The position numbers and the translations under genes were made by a program. Below are positions 22,076 through 32,544 of a DNA stretch of 47,695 bases, piece after piece (within the stretch, counting starts at the first letter, position 1; the number at the start of each line of letters is the position of its first letter). The DNA is from an uncultured Saccharofermentans sp. Lineage in GTDB: Bacteria; Bacillota; Clostridia; Saccharofermentanales; Saccharofermentanaceae. The stretch is from positions 1 to 47,695 of the forward strand of contig CAJOJI010000015.1 of NCBI GenBank assembly GCA_905234715.1, given 5' to 3'. The notes below the pieces were generated by a model. That model had not been told where the DNA came from, made no database searches, and was given only the letters and a program-made list of their open reading frames with translations.

Positions 22076-24124
22076 GTGTCTGATAAGGATAAGAGTGAAA
22101 AGAGTTTTAGACCGATAGGCGGAGGATTGTTTTTCTACGTCCTGATGATAGTCATTTTGATCGCATTCTCGACTATCGTATTCGGCGGCAATTACGGACA
22201 GAAGGAAAAGGCTACTCTTTCTGACGTAATGAGCATCATTGAAGATGAAAATAACGAGGTCAGCCTTGTTGAAATCAAGGGAACGACAGTTGTCGTCAGC
22301 TACAAGAACGAAGAGGGGCTCAATTCTGAGGTAACACAGGATGTTCCTTATGAATTCGTTGACGATCTCGTTTTGAAGCTTGATAAAGCAAAGGCACAGG
22401 GCAAGATCGAAGACTACAACTATTCAGAGCCTTTCGACTGGTCTTTGGTAGTAAACGTAGTAATGTTCGGTATCTCACTTGTTATCGTTGTGGTATTGTT
22501 CCTCAGCATTACAAGACAGAGCAGAGACGGAAACAGCGTATTCAGTTTCGGAAGCAACCGTGCGAGAGTATCCGATCCCAATAAAGATAAGGTTAAGTTC
22601 TCCGATGTTGCAGGTTCCGTAGAAGAGAAGGAAGAACTCCAGGAGATCGTTGATTTCCTTAAGAATCCTAAGAAGTATCAGGAGCTCGGCGCTAAGATCC
22701 CGAAGGGCGTTCTGCTCTACGGTGCTCCGGGTACAGGTAAGACATTGCTTGCAAGAGCCGTTGCAGGTGAGGCAGGCGTTAAGTTCTTCTATATTTCAGG
22801 TTCAGACTTCGTTGAAATGCTCGTAGGTGTCGGTGCATCACGTGTAAGATCACTTTTCTCCGATGCAAAGAAGGAAGCTCCTTCCGTAGTATTCATCGAT
22901 GAGATCGATGCAGTCGGCCGTAAGAGAGGCGCAGGTCTTGGCGGCGGTCAGGATGAGCGTGAGCAGACGTTGAACCAGATCCTCGTTGAGATGGATGGTT
23001 TCGATGTTACTTCAAATGTTATCGTTATGGCTGCTACAAACCGTGTTGACGTACTCGACCCCGCACTTCTCCGTCCGGGCCGTTTCGACAGACGTATCAT
23101 GGTCAACATGCCTGACGCTGACGAGCGTGAGGCTATCCTCAAGATCCACGCACGCAAGAAGCCTCTTGCAAAGGACGTAAGCCTTCACGAAGTTGCTTTG
23201 TCCACAGTAGGATTTACAGGTGCCGATCTTGAGAACCTTCTTAACGAAGCAGCTCTCATGACAGCTCGTCACAACAAGAAAGAGATCACAATGAAGGAGA
23301 TCACTGATGCTACTTTCAGAGTGCAGATGGGTCCCCAGAAAAATTCCAAGAAGCTCAGCGATAAGGTTAAGCGTCTTACCGCTTACCATGAAGCAGGTCA
23401 CGCAGTAGTTCTCCGTGCAACATCAGAGTTCGAAAAGGTTGACCGTGTAACGATCGTTCCTGTCGGAAGAGCAGGCGGTTTCACAGCATATAAGCCTATC
23501 GAGGATACGGATTTCTACACAGAGAAGATGCTCCTTGATACCATCAAGATGTCATTGGGCGGACGTGCCGCAGAAGAGCTCTTCCTCGGCGAAGTTTCCA
23601 CAGGCGCTTCATCCGACCTGCAGCAGTGCAATAACATTGCCAAGAACATGATCAAGCGTTACGGTCTTTCCAAGAAGTTCCGCAACATGGTATTCGGTGA
23701 TGAGAACGAGGAAGTATTCCTCGGCTACTCAATGGGTCAGGTTCAGAGCTATTCTGATCAGACTGCAGCTGAGATCGATGAGGAGATCAAGCAGATCATC
23801 GACACATGCTACGAGGATACAAAGAGGATCCTCCTCGAGAAGAGCAAGATCGTTGAAGGTCTTGCTACAAGACTTATCGATAAGCTCACCGTAGACGGTC
23901 CTGACTTCGAGAAGATCTATGTTGCTAACGGTGACTTAAGTGTCGTATATCCTCAGGATTATTCCGGAATCGATGCATTCTCTTCTTCCTATGCAAATAC
24001 TGTTGAAGAGACATCACCTGTTGAGGCAGCTCCCGCAGCACCTGCACCCGCACCCGCTCCTGCAGAGACTTCTTCAGCAACCGTTGATCCCGATGATTCC
24101 AACGATCCCGGTCCGTCAGACTGA
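22076..24124 (+). CDS. ftsH: ATP-dependent zinc metalloprotease FtsH
   Basis: The 682-residue protein has two transmembrane helices (about 17-38 and 123-145) flanking an extracytoplasmic domain. An AAA domain follows (Walker A GAPGTGKT at about 216-223, Walker [15 protein letters not shown] region [19 protein letters not shown]), then a zinc protease domain (HEAGH at 438-442). It degrades membrane and regulatory proteins. The start is GTG at 22076. The C-terminus ends in an Ala/Pro-rich tail ([14 protein letters not shown]), a bias shared with other proteins in this window. Confidence 0.98.
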   Translation: MSDKDKSEKSFRPIGGGLFFYVLMIVILIAFSTIVFGGNYGQKEKATLSDVMSIIEDENNEVSLVEIKGTTVVVSYKNEEGLNSEVTQDVPYEFVDDLVLKLDKAKAQGKIEDYNYSEPFDWSLVVNVVMFGISLVIVVVLFLSITRQSRDGNSVFSFGSNRARVSDPNKDKVKFSDVAGSVEEKEELQEIVDFLKNPKKYQELGAKIPKGVLLYGAPGTGKTLLARAVAGEAGVKFFYISGSDFVEMLVGVGASRVRSLFSDAKKEAPSVVFIDEIDAVGRKRGAGLGGGQDEREQTLNQILVEMDGFDVTSNVIVMAATNRVDVLDPALLRPGRFDRRIMVNMPDADEREAILKIHARKKPLAKDVSLHEVALSTVGFTGADLENLLNEAALMTARHNKKEITMKEITDATFRVQMGPQKNSKKLSDKVKRLTAYHEAGHAVVLRATSEFEKVDRVTIVPVGRAGGFTAYKPIEDTDFYTEKMLLDTIKMSLGGRAAEELFLGEVSTGASSDLQQCNNIAKNMIKRYGLSKKFRNMVFGDENEEVFLGYSMGQVQSYSDQTAAEIDEEIKQIIDTCYEDTKRILLEKSKIVEGLATRLIDKLTVDGPDFEKIYVANGDLSVVYPQDYSGIDAFSSSYANTVEETSPVEAAPAAPAPAPAPAETSSATVDPDDSNDPGPSD

Positions 24125-24149
24125 TAACTGATCAACAGCAAAAATCAGA

Positions 24150-24179
24150 AGGCATCTCAATCACATGAGATGCCTTTTT
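24150..24179 (+). terminator. Terminator of the rplI-ftsH region
   Basis: AGGCATCTCA/TGAGATGCCT stem with a TCACA-type loop followed by five T. Confidence 0.9.
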
Positions 24180-24248
24180 ATTTCTGCAACAATTATTCTC
24201 TTTTATCTGTATTTAGTATGATCGATCAAAATGGGGGGACTGTGTGTT

Positions 24249-24971
24249 ATGAAAAGGAAACTGAATTTGGGGATATTAGCTCTTACTGCCGGTCTTGTTT
24301 TATCTGCCTGCAGTGAACCTGCAGTTACGGCACGTGAAACGGATGAAATACATCAAAGTAAGCCGAAAGCTGTTGCAATCGAAGAGACAGAAGATGATTT
24401 CACCGAATCTGTAACAACAGAGACATCTGAAGAACCTGAAACAACAGAAACAACTGTAACAACAGAACCTTCGACTGTGCTGTATGCCGAGCAGTTTCCT
24501 GAGGTTCCCGAAGAAGACAGATATCTTTTCTTAGGCGGCAGATGCACGGGAGCTTTTCCAGACAATTCTGAAATTAAAAGGATCGCACTGAGCAAAGCCA
24601 ATCAGGATAATGTCTGGACCGTAATGTATGGTGTTATTGATCTTGAAACAAAGACCGTTACTTACGGTACCCGTAATGACAGTTTCCGTGCTGAACCTGA
24701 AGATTACCAGGTGTATGAACTGACTGATGCGGAGGCAGCTGATTATAGAAATGCATTCAGAAGAGATCTGCTCAAAGATGAAATAGATCCTGATAAATGT
24801 TATTGGAGGATCGCAGTTGAATACAAGGACGGAACTGTTTACTCATACCAGTTCGGTAAAGAAGGTTATATGAATGGTGCACCTGAAAATGATATGGTAA
24901 ATACTTTTTTTAATAAGATCGTAGTATCAGATAATTTCAAATTTTACTATGCACTTCATCACATAGGTTAA
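24249..24971 (+). CDS. Lipoprotein with Thr/Glu-rich linker
   Basis: The start at MKRKLNLG gives a lipoprotein signal peptide with lipobox LSAC. A 45-residue linker rich in Thr and Glu follows (ESVTTETSEEPETTETT), typical of surface proteins that span the wall. The C-terminal domain of about 150 residues has alternating strand-like segments (VWTVMYGVIDLETKTVTYG, YWRIAVEYKDGTVYSYQF) and no catalytic motif I recognise. An in-frame upstream ATG at 24231 would spoil the signal peptide. It is followed after 10 bases by another membrane-anchored protein. Confidence 0.78.
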   Translation: MKRKLNLGILALTAGLVLSACSEPAVTARETDEIHQSKPKAVAIEETEDDFTESVTTETSEEPETTETTVTTEPSTVLYAEQFPEVPEEDRYLFLGGRCTGAFPDNSEIKRIALSKANQDNVWTVMYGVIDLETKTVTYGTRNDSFRAEPEDYQVYELTDAEAADYRNAFRRDLLKDEIDPDKCYWRIAVEYKDGTVYSYQFGKEGYMNGAPENDMVNTFFNKIVVSDNFKFYYALHHIG

Positions 24972-24981
24972 GGAGTGGAGA

Positions 24982-25773
24982 ATGAAGAAAAAAACAATAA
25001 TTGAAGTAACGGTAATTATTCTGCTGTTGGTTATAGCAGGCGTGTTTGCCATATACAACACAGAGATTTACGACGATATCTTAAAAGCAAAGATCGCAGG
25101 CCAGTTGGAGAAAACATACGGTACATCTTTTGAAGTAAAAGAGATGGATGAAAGAAGACTTGGCATTCCTGATACCGGTGCATATTTAGGCTTTACGGCT
25201 TATTCTGCAGAAGGATTATTTACACTCGGTGAATGCGACTGGAAAGGTCAGATTGTCAGTGAGAATTATATTCATTTAAAATTTGCTCCCGAATTGAACA
25301 ACGAACTTGAAAGCATTATCGGAAACTGTTTTGAGGATTGCTATATTGTTGAAGATTTTTTCGAATATGGTGATTCCGTAGGTATTGATCTCGTAACGGC
25401 AAACAGCATTGCAACAGTGGAAGAATATAAAGCACAGCTCAATAGGGAGAAAACATATTTCAGAGTTTATCTGAAAGATGATGTTACTGATGAAGAACTT
25501 CAGAATGCTCTTGATGCACTTAACAACAGCGGCTATAACGGAAATGTATATTTCATTACCGTAAATGCGGATCTGTTTGAAGAATTGAAGGCTTCGAGAA
25601 TGGAATGTTACCCTTATCATTCTTCAATAGTTGAAAGCTTATCCCGTTTTGTCAGTATCGGTCAGGCAGAACTTGAAGAACTGATATACAATCCCGGTCA
25701 GTATACAAGGGCGATGTATGTTCCGAAGCTTAATACATGTGAGATAATCATTCAGGATAAGGTAATTGAATAA
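24982..25773 (+). CDS. Membrane-anchored extracytoplasmic protein of unknown function
   Basis: One N-terminal transmembrane helix (about 6-24, IEVTVIILLLVIAGVFAIY) is followed by a 235-residue outward-facing domain of mixed alpha/beta character, with no recognised motif. It is cotranscribed with the Thr-rich lipoprotein upstream (10-base gap, RBS AGGAGTGG) and the two may act together at the envelope. Confidence 0.75.
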   Translation: MKKKTIIEVTVIILLLVIAGVFAIYNTEIYDDILKAKIAGQLEKTYGTSFEVKEMDERRLGIPDTGAYLGFTAYSAEGLFTLGECDWKGQIVSENYIHLKFAPELNNELESIIGNCFEDCYIVEDFFEYGDSVGIDLVTANSIATVEEYKAQLNREKTYFRVYLKDDVTDEELQNALDALNNSGYNGNVYFITVNADLFEELKASRMECYPYHSSIVESLSRFVSIGQAELEELIYNPGQYTRAMYVPKLNTCEIIIQDKVIE

Positions 25774-25922
25774 AGGTCAGTGTAAGGATCTGAAAAAATG
25801 AAATTAAAGAACTGCAAATATATATCGGTAAAAATGTTGGCTTCTGTGAAGGGATGGGACTGATCTCACCGAGCACACTGAAAGATAAAATGAACGGATG
25901 ATTTTACTATATCTGAAATAAC

Positions 25923-25949
25923 AAAGAGGATGCCTGAGCATCCTCTTTT
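25923..25949. terminator. Bidirectional terminator between 24982 gene and prfC
   Basis: AAAGAGGATGC/GCATCCTCTTT with a CTGA loop. The stem ends with T on the plus strand and with TTTG on the minus strand, so it can serve both convergent genes. Confidence 0.88.
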
Positions 25950-25973
25950 CGTTTCTTTTGTTTTGATCACTTA

Positions 25974-27578
25974 TTACTTTGAATTGATGTTCTCGAATGA
26001 CAGCTTCATCTTTTCGTTGTGATCGATTGCCCAGTCGACTGCCCATTCGGATTCGAAAAGAACTACAGGTTCGTCGTCTCTGTCTAATACGAGGAGTGAT
26101 GTTGAAGTGAGAGTAAGATCTTTAGCGTCGAACCCCTCGACTTCGGATTTTGCCCAGCGAGCGAGACGGTAGGGCAGAGGTGTTCTTACGATATCAACGT
26201 TATATTCTGACTTGAGTCTGTATTCAAGAACGTCGAACTGGAGGATACCGACAACGCCCATTACGTATGTCTCGGTACCGATGTTCGGCTGCTTGTAGAG
26301 CTGGACTGCGCCTTCCTGTGAGAGCTGCTCGATGCCCTTGAGGAACTGCTTACGCTTCATTGAATCCTTAGGCTCAACACGTGCAAAGTTCTCGGGTGCG
26401 AATACAGGGATTGGGTCGAACTCGAACTTTCTGTTTGATGAGATGATCGTGTCGCCGATCCTGAAGTTGCCGGGATCGAAGATACCGATGATGTCACCTG
26501 CGTATGCCTCTTCGGTGATGGCTCTGTCCTGTGCCATGAACTGCTGGGGCTGTGCAAGAGTGATCTTCTTGCCTGTGCGCATGAGATTTACGGTCATGTT
26601 CTTCTCGTACTGGCCGGAGCAGATACGGATGAATGCCATACGGTCTCTGTGTGAAGGGTCCATGTTTGCCTGGATCTTGAATACGAAGCCTGAGAACATT
26701 GTATCTTCAGGCTCGATCATGCCGTCTGTCGTGTGGTGAACGGCGGGTCCGGGACTCATCTTGAGGAAGTGCTGAAGGAAAGGCTCTACACCGAAGTTGG
26801 TGATGGCTGAACCGAAGAATACGGGTGTCAGCTCTCCTTTGAGGACCTTATCCATATCAAGCTCGTCACCTGCCATGTCGAGAAGTTCGATATCGTTTCT
26901 TAATGTCTCGAGGTGGCCTGTCATGAGCATCTCATCAAGCTTCGGGTCGTCGATGCCTGATACGCTCTGTGTAACCATGGATGCACCGTGGTCGTTGTTT
27001 TCGCGGTCGAAAAGGAGGACGTTTCTTGATTCTCTCTCGTAAACGCCTTCAAAGTCACCGTCTGTTCCAATAGGCCAGTTGATAGGGACGGATCTGATGC
27101 CCAAGACCTTTTCGAGCTCGTCCATGAGGTCGAAAGGATTTTTAGCGGCACGGTCCATCTTGTTAATGAATGTGAAGATCGGGATACCGCGTCTTCTACA
27201 AACCTGGAAAAGCTTGATGGTCTGAGCCTCGACACCCTTTGCGCCGTCAAGGACCATTACCGCGGAGTCAGCAGCGCAGAGCGTTCTGTATGTATCCTCG
27301 GAGAAGTCCTGGTGGCCGGGGGTATCAAGAATATTGATGTGGCAGCCGTCGTATTCGAACTGCATTACAGATGAAGTAACGGAGATACCACGCTTTTTCT
27401 CGATCTCCATCCAGTCTGATGTGGCATGGCGCGCAGCCTTACGGGCTTTTACCGAGCCTGCCTGATGGATGGCTCCTCCGTAAAGGAGAAGTTTCTCTGT
27501 GATTGTTGTCTTACCTGCGTCCGGGTGCGATATGATCGCAAAGGTGCGGCGTCTTTTTATTTCATCAACTGAATTCAT
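25974..27578 (-). CDS. prfC: Peptide chain release factor 3
   Basis: The 534-residue translational GTPase has G1 HPDAGKTT (about 18-25), G3 DTPGHQDFSEDTYR and G4 NKMDR, followed by EF-G-like domains. It recycles RF1/RF2 after peptide release. A GAGGG RBS lies before the ATG at 27578. It is a monocistronic gene on the opposite strand to its neighbours. Confidence 0.97.
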   Translation of the reverse strand: MNSVDEIKRRRTFAIISHPDAGKTTITEKLLLYGGAIHQAGSVKARKAARHATSDWMEIEKKRGISVTSSVMQFEYDGCHINILDTPGHQDFSEDTYRTLCAADSAVMVLDGAKGVEAQTIKLFQVCRRRGIPIFTFINKMDRAAKNPFDLMDELEKVLGIRSVPINWPIGTDGDFEGVYERESRNVLLFDRENNDHGASMVTQSVSGIDDPKLDEMLMTGHLETLRNDIELLDMAGDELDMDKVLKGELTPVFFGSAITNFGVEPFLQHFLKMSPGPAVHHTTDGMIEPEDTMFSGFVFKIQANMDPSHRDRMAFIRICSGQYEKNMTVNLMRTGKKITLAQPQQFMAQDRAITEEAYAGDIIGIFDPGNFRIGDTIISSNRKFEFDPIPVFAPENFARVEPKDSMKRKQFLKGIEQLSQEGAVQLYKQPNIGTETYVMGVVGILQFDVLEYRLKSEYNVDIVRTPLPYRLARWAKSEVEGFDAKDLTLTSTSLLVLDRDDEPVVLFESEWAVDWAIDHNEKMKLSFENINSK

Positions 27579-27667
27579 TTTGCCCTCAATAAATGTATAA
27601 TATTCTAATTAAAGTTCTTGCTTCAAAGACAAGTAATTATATATAAGAAAGAAGGGAATTACAAATA

Positions 27668-29299
27668 ATGATACGTGGCGGAGGCGTTCTGATGCATATC
27701 AGCTCACTCCCGGGACCGTTTGGTACGGGCGTGATGGGACAGGAGGCAATTGACTTCGCGAAGCAGTTGGCTTCCCAGGGAATGAAATATTGGCAGGTTC
27801 TGCCGTTCTCTTATCCCGGAATGGGTAATTCCCCTTACCAGAGTTTCTCTGCATTTGCAGGCAACTGGCTTTTTATCGATCCCAGAAGACTTGAGAAGAG
27901 AGGACTTCTCGCGCCTTCCGAGGTCCAGCAGGCTGAGTACAACCAGAATAAATGGAGAATCGACTACGATTTCTTAAGGACCAACAGAGATGAGCTCTTT
28001 AGAAAAGCGTTTGAGCGTGCTGATAAGGAGCTCCTTTCAAAGGCCGATAAGTTCATCAAGGACAACAAGTGGGTCCAGGATGTTGCAGCTTACCAGACGG
28101 TAAAGGATGCGGACTTCGGAAAGCCCTGGTGGGAGTGGTCTGATTCCAGACTCAGAAACTACGATAAGGCTGCAGTAGCAGAACTTAAGAACGATCCCAA
28201 CTACAGATATCACGGCTTTGTACAGTATCTCTTCTTCGACGAATGGACACAGATCAAAAAGGAGATCAACGATCTTGGAATCTCGATAATCGGAGATATC
28301 CCTTTCTACGTATCAGGCGATTCGGCTGACGTATGGGCAAGCAGAAATCTTTTCAAGATGGCTTCCGCAGCCAAAGTCAACAAGGTCCTCAAGGATTATG
28401 AGAAGGCTTTGGACAAATACAGGAAGGATCTCGAAAAGCAGGAGAAGGACAAGAAAGAGTCCGAAGAACCTTTGAAGGAACCCAGAAAACCGAAGCCGGA
28501 GGCACTTGTTTTCGAGAGCGTCGCAGGAGTTCCGCCGGATTATTTCTGTGCAGACGGACAGCTCTGGGGCAACCCCATCTACGACTGGAAGAAGATGAAA
28601 GAAGACCACTATGCATGGTGGATGAGCAGACTTGAAGATAACTTCAAACTTTTCGACTATCTTAGAATCGACCATTTCCGTGCGTTCTCTTCTTACTGTG
28701 AGATCGATGCAAATGCCGAGACTGCAAGAGACGGCAAGTGGATACCGGGTCCGGGTCTTGATTTCTTTGAAGCATACGATAAGAAGTTCAAAGACAGATC
28801 ACGTCTTATCGCAGAGGATCTTGGCGAAGTTACTCCCGATCTCATGGAGTTCATGGGCAAGGTCGGAATCCCCGGAATGCGCGTAATGGAATTCGCATTC
28901 TATCCCGGAGACAACAGCTCATTCCTTCCTCACAACTTCGTTAATAACTGCGTTGCTTACACAGGCACACACGATAACAACACACTTCTCGGATGGCTCT
29001 GGGACAGCCCTGAGGAAGTAAGAAAGACGTGTCTTGAATACTGCGGTTTCTCAGGCGATAACTGGGGCGACGGCGGTACGCACAGCGGTTCATGCAGAGC
29101 GATTATCAAGACTCTCTGGATGAGCCATGCGGATGTTGCTATTATCCCGATCCAGGATATGCTCGGCTACGGCGGCGATACGAGAATGAACATTCCCGGA
29201 ACGCCCACAGGCAACTGGGTCGTAAGGTTTACCAAGGAAGACTTTGATTCAATAGATAACGACTGGTACAGAAATCTCAACAGGATCTATTTCAGATAA
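27668..29299 (+). CDS. malQ: 4-alpha-glucanotransferase with charged insertion
   Basis: GH77 motifs: LMHISSLPGPFGTG, WQVLPF, GNSPYQSFSAFAGN, IGDIPFYVSGDSADVW, the nucleophile region LRIDHFRAF (Asp about 335), the acid IAEDLG and TGTHDNNT. It transfers maltodextrin segments between glucans. It is 543 residues, about 45 longer than usual, because residues ~231-281 hold a Lys/Glu-rich coiled-coil-like insertion (YEKALDKYRKDLEKQEK) between DSADVW and the conserved VAGVPPDYF. It is first gene of a run that continues with glpK after 11 bases. Candidate promoter TTGCTT/TATATA at 27614-27641. Confidence 0.96.
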   Translation: MIRGGGVLMHISSLPGPFGTGVMGQEAIDFAKQLASQGMKYWQVLPFSYPGMGNSPYQSFSAFAGNWLFIDPRRLEKRGLLAPSEVQQAEYNQNKWRIDYDFLRTNRDELFRKAFERADKELLSKADKFIKDNKWVQDVAAYQTVKDADFGKPWWEWSDSRLRNYDKAAVAELKNDPNYRYHGFVQYLFFDEWTQIKKEINDLGISIIGDIPFYVSGDSADVWASRNLFKMASAAKVNKVLKDYEKALDKYRKDLEKQEKDKKESEEPLKEPRKPKPEALVFESVAGVPPDYFCADGQLWGNPIYDWKKMKEDHYAWWMSRLEDNFKLFDYLRIDHFRAFSSYCEIDANAETARDGKWIPGPGLDFFEAYDKKFKDRSRLIAEDLGEVTPDLMEFMGKVGIPGMRVMEFAFYPGDNSSFLPHNFVNNCVAYTGTHDNNTLLGWLWDSPEEVRKTCLEYCGFSGDNWGDGGTHSGSCRAIIKTLWMSHADVAIIPIQDMLGYGGDTRMNIPGTPTGNWVVRFTKEDFDSIDNDWYRNLNRIYFR

Positions 29300-29310
29300 G
29301 GAGAAACCTC

Positions 29311-30849
29311 ATGAGATACATTCTTTGCATCGATCAGGGTACTACTTCAACCAAGGCTTTTCTTCTTGATGAGGAAGGTAATCTGTCACAGGGTACGCAT
29401 GTTCCTTTTAAGCAGTATTATCCTCAGCCCGGCTGGGTATCTCACGATGCAGAGGAGATATATGTATCAGTTCTAAAAGCGGTTGCGATGCTCCTTGCTG
29501 AGCACCCGGAGGCAAAGGGAAACATCGTCAGCATGGGCATCACAAACCAGCGTGAAACGACGATCGCTTTTGCGCCTTCAGGAGAAGCTTTCACACAGGC
29601 TATCGTATGGCAGTGCAGAAGAACATCTGATATCTGCAGACGTCCTGAGATAAGGGAACAGAGCAGAAGGATCACCGAGATAACAGGTCTTAAGATCGAC
29701 CCGTATTTTTCTGCGACAAAGATGCTCTGGCTGCTCGAAAACACCGGCGGCTTAAAAGAGCGCTGCTTAAGCGGTGAAGCTTATCTTTCAACGATCGACG
29801 GGTTCCTCGTATACAGACTTACGAACGGAAAGTCTTATGCTTCAGACTATTCGAACTGCTCAAGAACGATGCTTTTCGACATATCCAAAAAAGCATACGA
29901 TCAGGAGTTTTTGGACCTCTTCGGAATCCCCGAAAAAACACTCGCAAAGCCGATGGAATCATGTGCCGATTACGGACAGATCGAACTTAAGGAAGAGTAT
30001 CTGAAATCAAACGGTTTTACTGATGAAGAGATATCAGATCTTATGTCGGTAAACGGTGTTCACATCACGGGTGTTTTAGGCGACCAGCCTGCTGCTCTTT
30101 TAGGCCAGGGCGCAATAAACAAAGGCGATTCCAAGACCACATACGGCACCGGAAGTTTCACTTTGATGAATCTCGGCACCGATCCCGTGTTCTCCAAAAA
30201 CGGACTTCTTACATCGTGCGCATGGTCGATAAAAGGCGTTACTAACTACGCTCTTGAAGGAAGCATTTTCCAGGCAGGTTCGGTAATAAGCTGGCTCAAA
30301 GATGAGCTTGGATTTATCCAAAATCCTAAAGAATGTGATGATTTTTGCAATTCCATTGAGGACTGCGGCGGTGTATATTTAGTTCCGGCATTTACGGGCT
30401 TGGGCGCACCTTATTGGAAACCTGATGCGAGAGGTGTCTTAACCGGTCTTACAAGAGGCACGGGCAGGGCACAGATAGTCAGAGCCGGAGTTGAATCGAT
30501 TGCATATCAGGTTACGGAGCTTGTTAACCTGATGACAGATGATACGGGAATCAAGGCAGGCCAGATGAAAGTCGACGGCGGAGTCTGTGCAAGCAATTTC
30601 CTTATGCAGCTTCAGTCTGATCTGTTAGGTGTAACGATTACGAGAGCATTAAGTGATGAGATGACCGCCATGGGTGCGGGACTTGCGGCCGGTATTCAGG
30701 AAGGTGTTTTTGAATCGCCTGAACAGACCTGTAAGTTCTACAAAGCAGGTGCTTCATATGAGCCTAAGATGTCTGCATTTGAAGTATCCGAGAAGATGGA
30801 GGGTTACCGTTCCGCCGTAAGAGCAACGCTTCTTTCAGGCAACGATTGA
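29311..30849 (+). CDS. glpK: Glycerol kinase
   Basis: The 512-residue FGGY-family kinase shows CIDQGTTSTKAFL (6-18), TNQRETT, IVWQCRRT, GVLGDQPAALLGQG, TYGTGSFTLMN and VDGGVCASNFLMQ. It phosphorylates glycerol to glycerol-3-phosphate. RBS AAGGAG. It sits between malQ and an AEC transporter, without glpF, glpO or glpD nearby. The phospho-His motif used in some Firmicutes is not obvious to me. Confidence 0.96.
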   Translation: MRYILCIDQGTTSTKAFLLDEEGNLSQGTHVPFKQYYPQPGWVSHDAEEIYVSVLKAVAMLLAEHPEAKGNIVSMGITNQRETTIAFAPSGEAFTQAIVWQCRRTSDICRRPEIREQSRRITEITGLKIDPYFSATKMLWLLENTGGLKERCLSGEAYLSTIDGFLVYRLTNGKSYASDYSNCSRTMLFDISKKAYDQEFLDLFGIPEKTLAKPMESCADYGQIELKEEYLKSNGFTDEEISDLMSVNGVHITGVLGDQPAALLGQGAINKGDSKTTYGTGSFTLMNLGTDPVFSKNGLLTSCAWSIKGVTNYALEGSIFQAGSVISWLKDELGFIQNPKECDDFCNSIEDCGGVYLVPAFTGLGAPYWKPDARGVLTGLTRGTGRAQIVRAGVESIAYQVTELVNLMTDDTGIKAGQMKVDGGVCASNFLMQLQSDLLGVTITRALSDEMTAMGAGLAAGIQEGVFESPEQTCKFYKAGASYEPKMSAFEVSEKMEGYRSAVRATLLSGND

Positions 30850-30853
30850 TCTA

Positions 30854-31783
30854 ATGGTTCAGGTCTATATAGTTTTTTTCAAGATATTCATTTTCCTGTT
30901 ATTAGGTTTTGCTTTAAACAAATCCAAAGTAATTGGCAGCAGCGGCGAGAGGGCATTATCGGATATCCTGCTTAAGGCTGTCCTGCCTTTCATGATTATC
31001 AATTCCAGCCAGCATACTTATTCCACGGATGCGGTTAACGGAATGATCGCATGTGCTGCGATCGCGATCGGCTATTATGTGATATCGCTTGTTGCCCTGA
31101 GATTATCTCTTAAAAAGGTCAACATACTTGAAGACGAGAAGAGGATAATGATCACCTGCACGGTCTTTGCAAATACCGGCTTTGTAGGGTTCCCTCTGAT
31201 GGAAGCTCTGTACGGAAGTTACGGCCTTTTGCTCGCTGCGGTATTTAATCTCTGCTACAACATTTTCTTCTATACTTATGCGGTCTATCTGTTTTCCAAA
31301 AAGCCGCGTTTCGCGCTTCTGGACATGTTCAAGAGTTCAGTTGCGGTTGCATCGATCCTTGCGATCGTCATGTTCGTCATACCGTGGAGAATGCCCGGTT
31401 TTATTGCCGATACGTTTAAGCTGATAGGCGACATGACCGTTCCCATGTCCATGATCGTAATGGGCTCAATGCTTGCGAGCGTCAACATAAAAAAGCTCCT
31501 GACGGACAAGAAGGCATATGTGGTTTCAGCATTAAGACTCATCGTTTTGCCGGGTCTTGTAATGGGTGCTGTGATGCTTCTTTCAAACTGGTTTACAATA
31601 GTACCTGAGACCAAGAGCGTTGTCGTTCTTATGTGCGCTTTGCCTTGCGGCTCCATGAATGTTATATTTGCCGAGAACTACGAAGTCGCTCCGCATTTTT
31701 CGGCACGCACCGTATCATTGTCAATGGTGTTCATGCTTGTTACGATAATGTTCTGGGCATGGGCTGTTAAGATGGTATTCTGA
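30854..31783 (+). CDS. AEC (auxin efflux carrier) family transporter
   Basis: 309 residues with about ten hydrophobic helices in two halves, including LLGFALNKSKVI near the start, the conserved TCTVFANTGFVGFPLMEALYG (113-133) and LMCALPCGSMNVIFAENY (257-274). Characterised bacterial members export or exchange malate, lactate or related organic anions; the substrate here is unknown. The ATG lies five bases after glpK, so it is cotranscribed and may handle a fermentation acid. Confidence 0.88.
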   Translation: MVQVYIVFFKIFIFLLLGFALNKSKVIGSSGERALSDILLKAVLPFMIINSSQHTYSTDAVNGMIACAAIAIGYYVISLVALRLSLKKVNILEDEKRIMITCTVFANTGFVGFPLMEALYGSYGLLLAAVFNLCYNIFFYTYAVYLFSKKPRFALLDMFKSSVAVASILAIVMFVIPWRMPGFIADTFKLIGDMTVPMSMIVMGSMLASVNIKKLLTDKKAYVVSALRLIVLPGLVMGAVMLLSNWFTIVPETKSVVVLMCALPCGSMNVIFAENYEVAPHFSARTVSLSMVFMLVTIMFWAWAVKMVF

Positions 31784-31801
31784 AGATAAGAGGATAAGGA
31801 A

Positions 31802-32542
31802 ATGAGTGAGAATTCAAACAAGATCGAGAGAATAGAAAATGAGAAGCTGGTTGAACTTTTAGGTTCGATCCGCACGGATAATTCCGAAGAGAACATGATA
31901 GCTGTCCTGAAGGAAGCGGCAGTAGCCAAATTCCTCGTACCTGTTGACGGCACGGACGGTAATTACAGCTTCCATGCAGTTAGCGACTCAAAGGGACTCA
32001 AGTATATGGTTGTTTACTGTGATTCGGACAGCTTTGAAGTCGCTTTCGAAAACAAGAAGGAACCGCAGAACGGCGTAATTGCGGGCTTTGCGGATCTTAT
32101 TGACGTTGTCATGTCTCCCAAGATGGATCTTTCCGGATTCGTTATCAATCCCGGTTCGGAGGAAGTCCTCTTCGGTAAGGATATGCTCAAGATGATCGGC
32201 GCGCAGATGGGCATCGGCGGCGACGGCACAGCAAAGGTAGGCGAGCCTGACAAATATCCGCCGGAACTTAAGGAAGCTTTGGAAGGTTATCTTCTCATCG
32301 AACCCACTGTATCCAAGATCTGGGTAAGGCTCATGCGCGAGAACGGAACGGACAGGCTTATCTGGCTCGTTGTAGCCGAAGCTGAAGGTGAGGGCGAGCC
32401 TTTGAAATACACGCTCGAAAACTTAAGAAAGTACTGTCTTCCTTATCTCGACAACATGGATGCCATGGTCGTATCGAGCAATGAGGACTTCGCTAAGCAG
32501 GTAATAGCAAACGTTAAGCCCTTCGTATCAAGGAACGACTGA
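31802..32542 (+). CDS. SseB-like protein
   Basis: The 246-residue soluble protein has the two-part SseB layout. The N-terminal part has FLVPVDGTDGNYSFHAVSDSKG, AFENKKEP and DLSGFVINPGSEEVLF; the C-terminal part has KEALEGYLLIEPTVSKIWVRLM. The INPGSEEVLF segment corresponds to the family's NPxG region. SseB relatives have been linked to serine sensitivity and protein secretion accessory roles, but no reaction is known. RBS AAGGA. It lies in the malQ-glpK-AEC run. Confidence 0.78.
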   Translation: MSENSNKIERIENEKLVELLGSIRTDNSEENMIAVLKEAAVAKFLVPVDGTDGNYSFHAVSDSKGLKYMVVYCDSDSFEVAFENKKEPQNGVIAGFADLIDVVMSPKMDLSGFVINPGSEEVLFGKDMLKMIGAQMGIGGDGTAKVGEPDKYPPELKEALEGYLLIEPTVSKIWVRLMRENGTDRLIWLVVAEAEGEGEPLKYTLENLRKYCLPYLDNMDAMVVSSNEDFAKQVIANVKPFVSRND

Positions 32543-32544
32543 TA

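Noticed and set aside
25798..25863. 21-codon frame starting MKLKNCKY
   Set aside because: No Shine-Dalgarno sequence and too short to judge.
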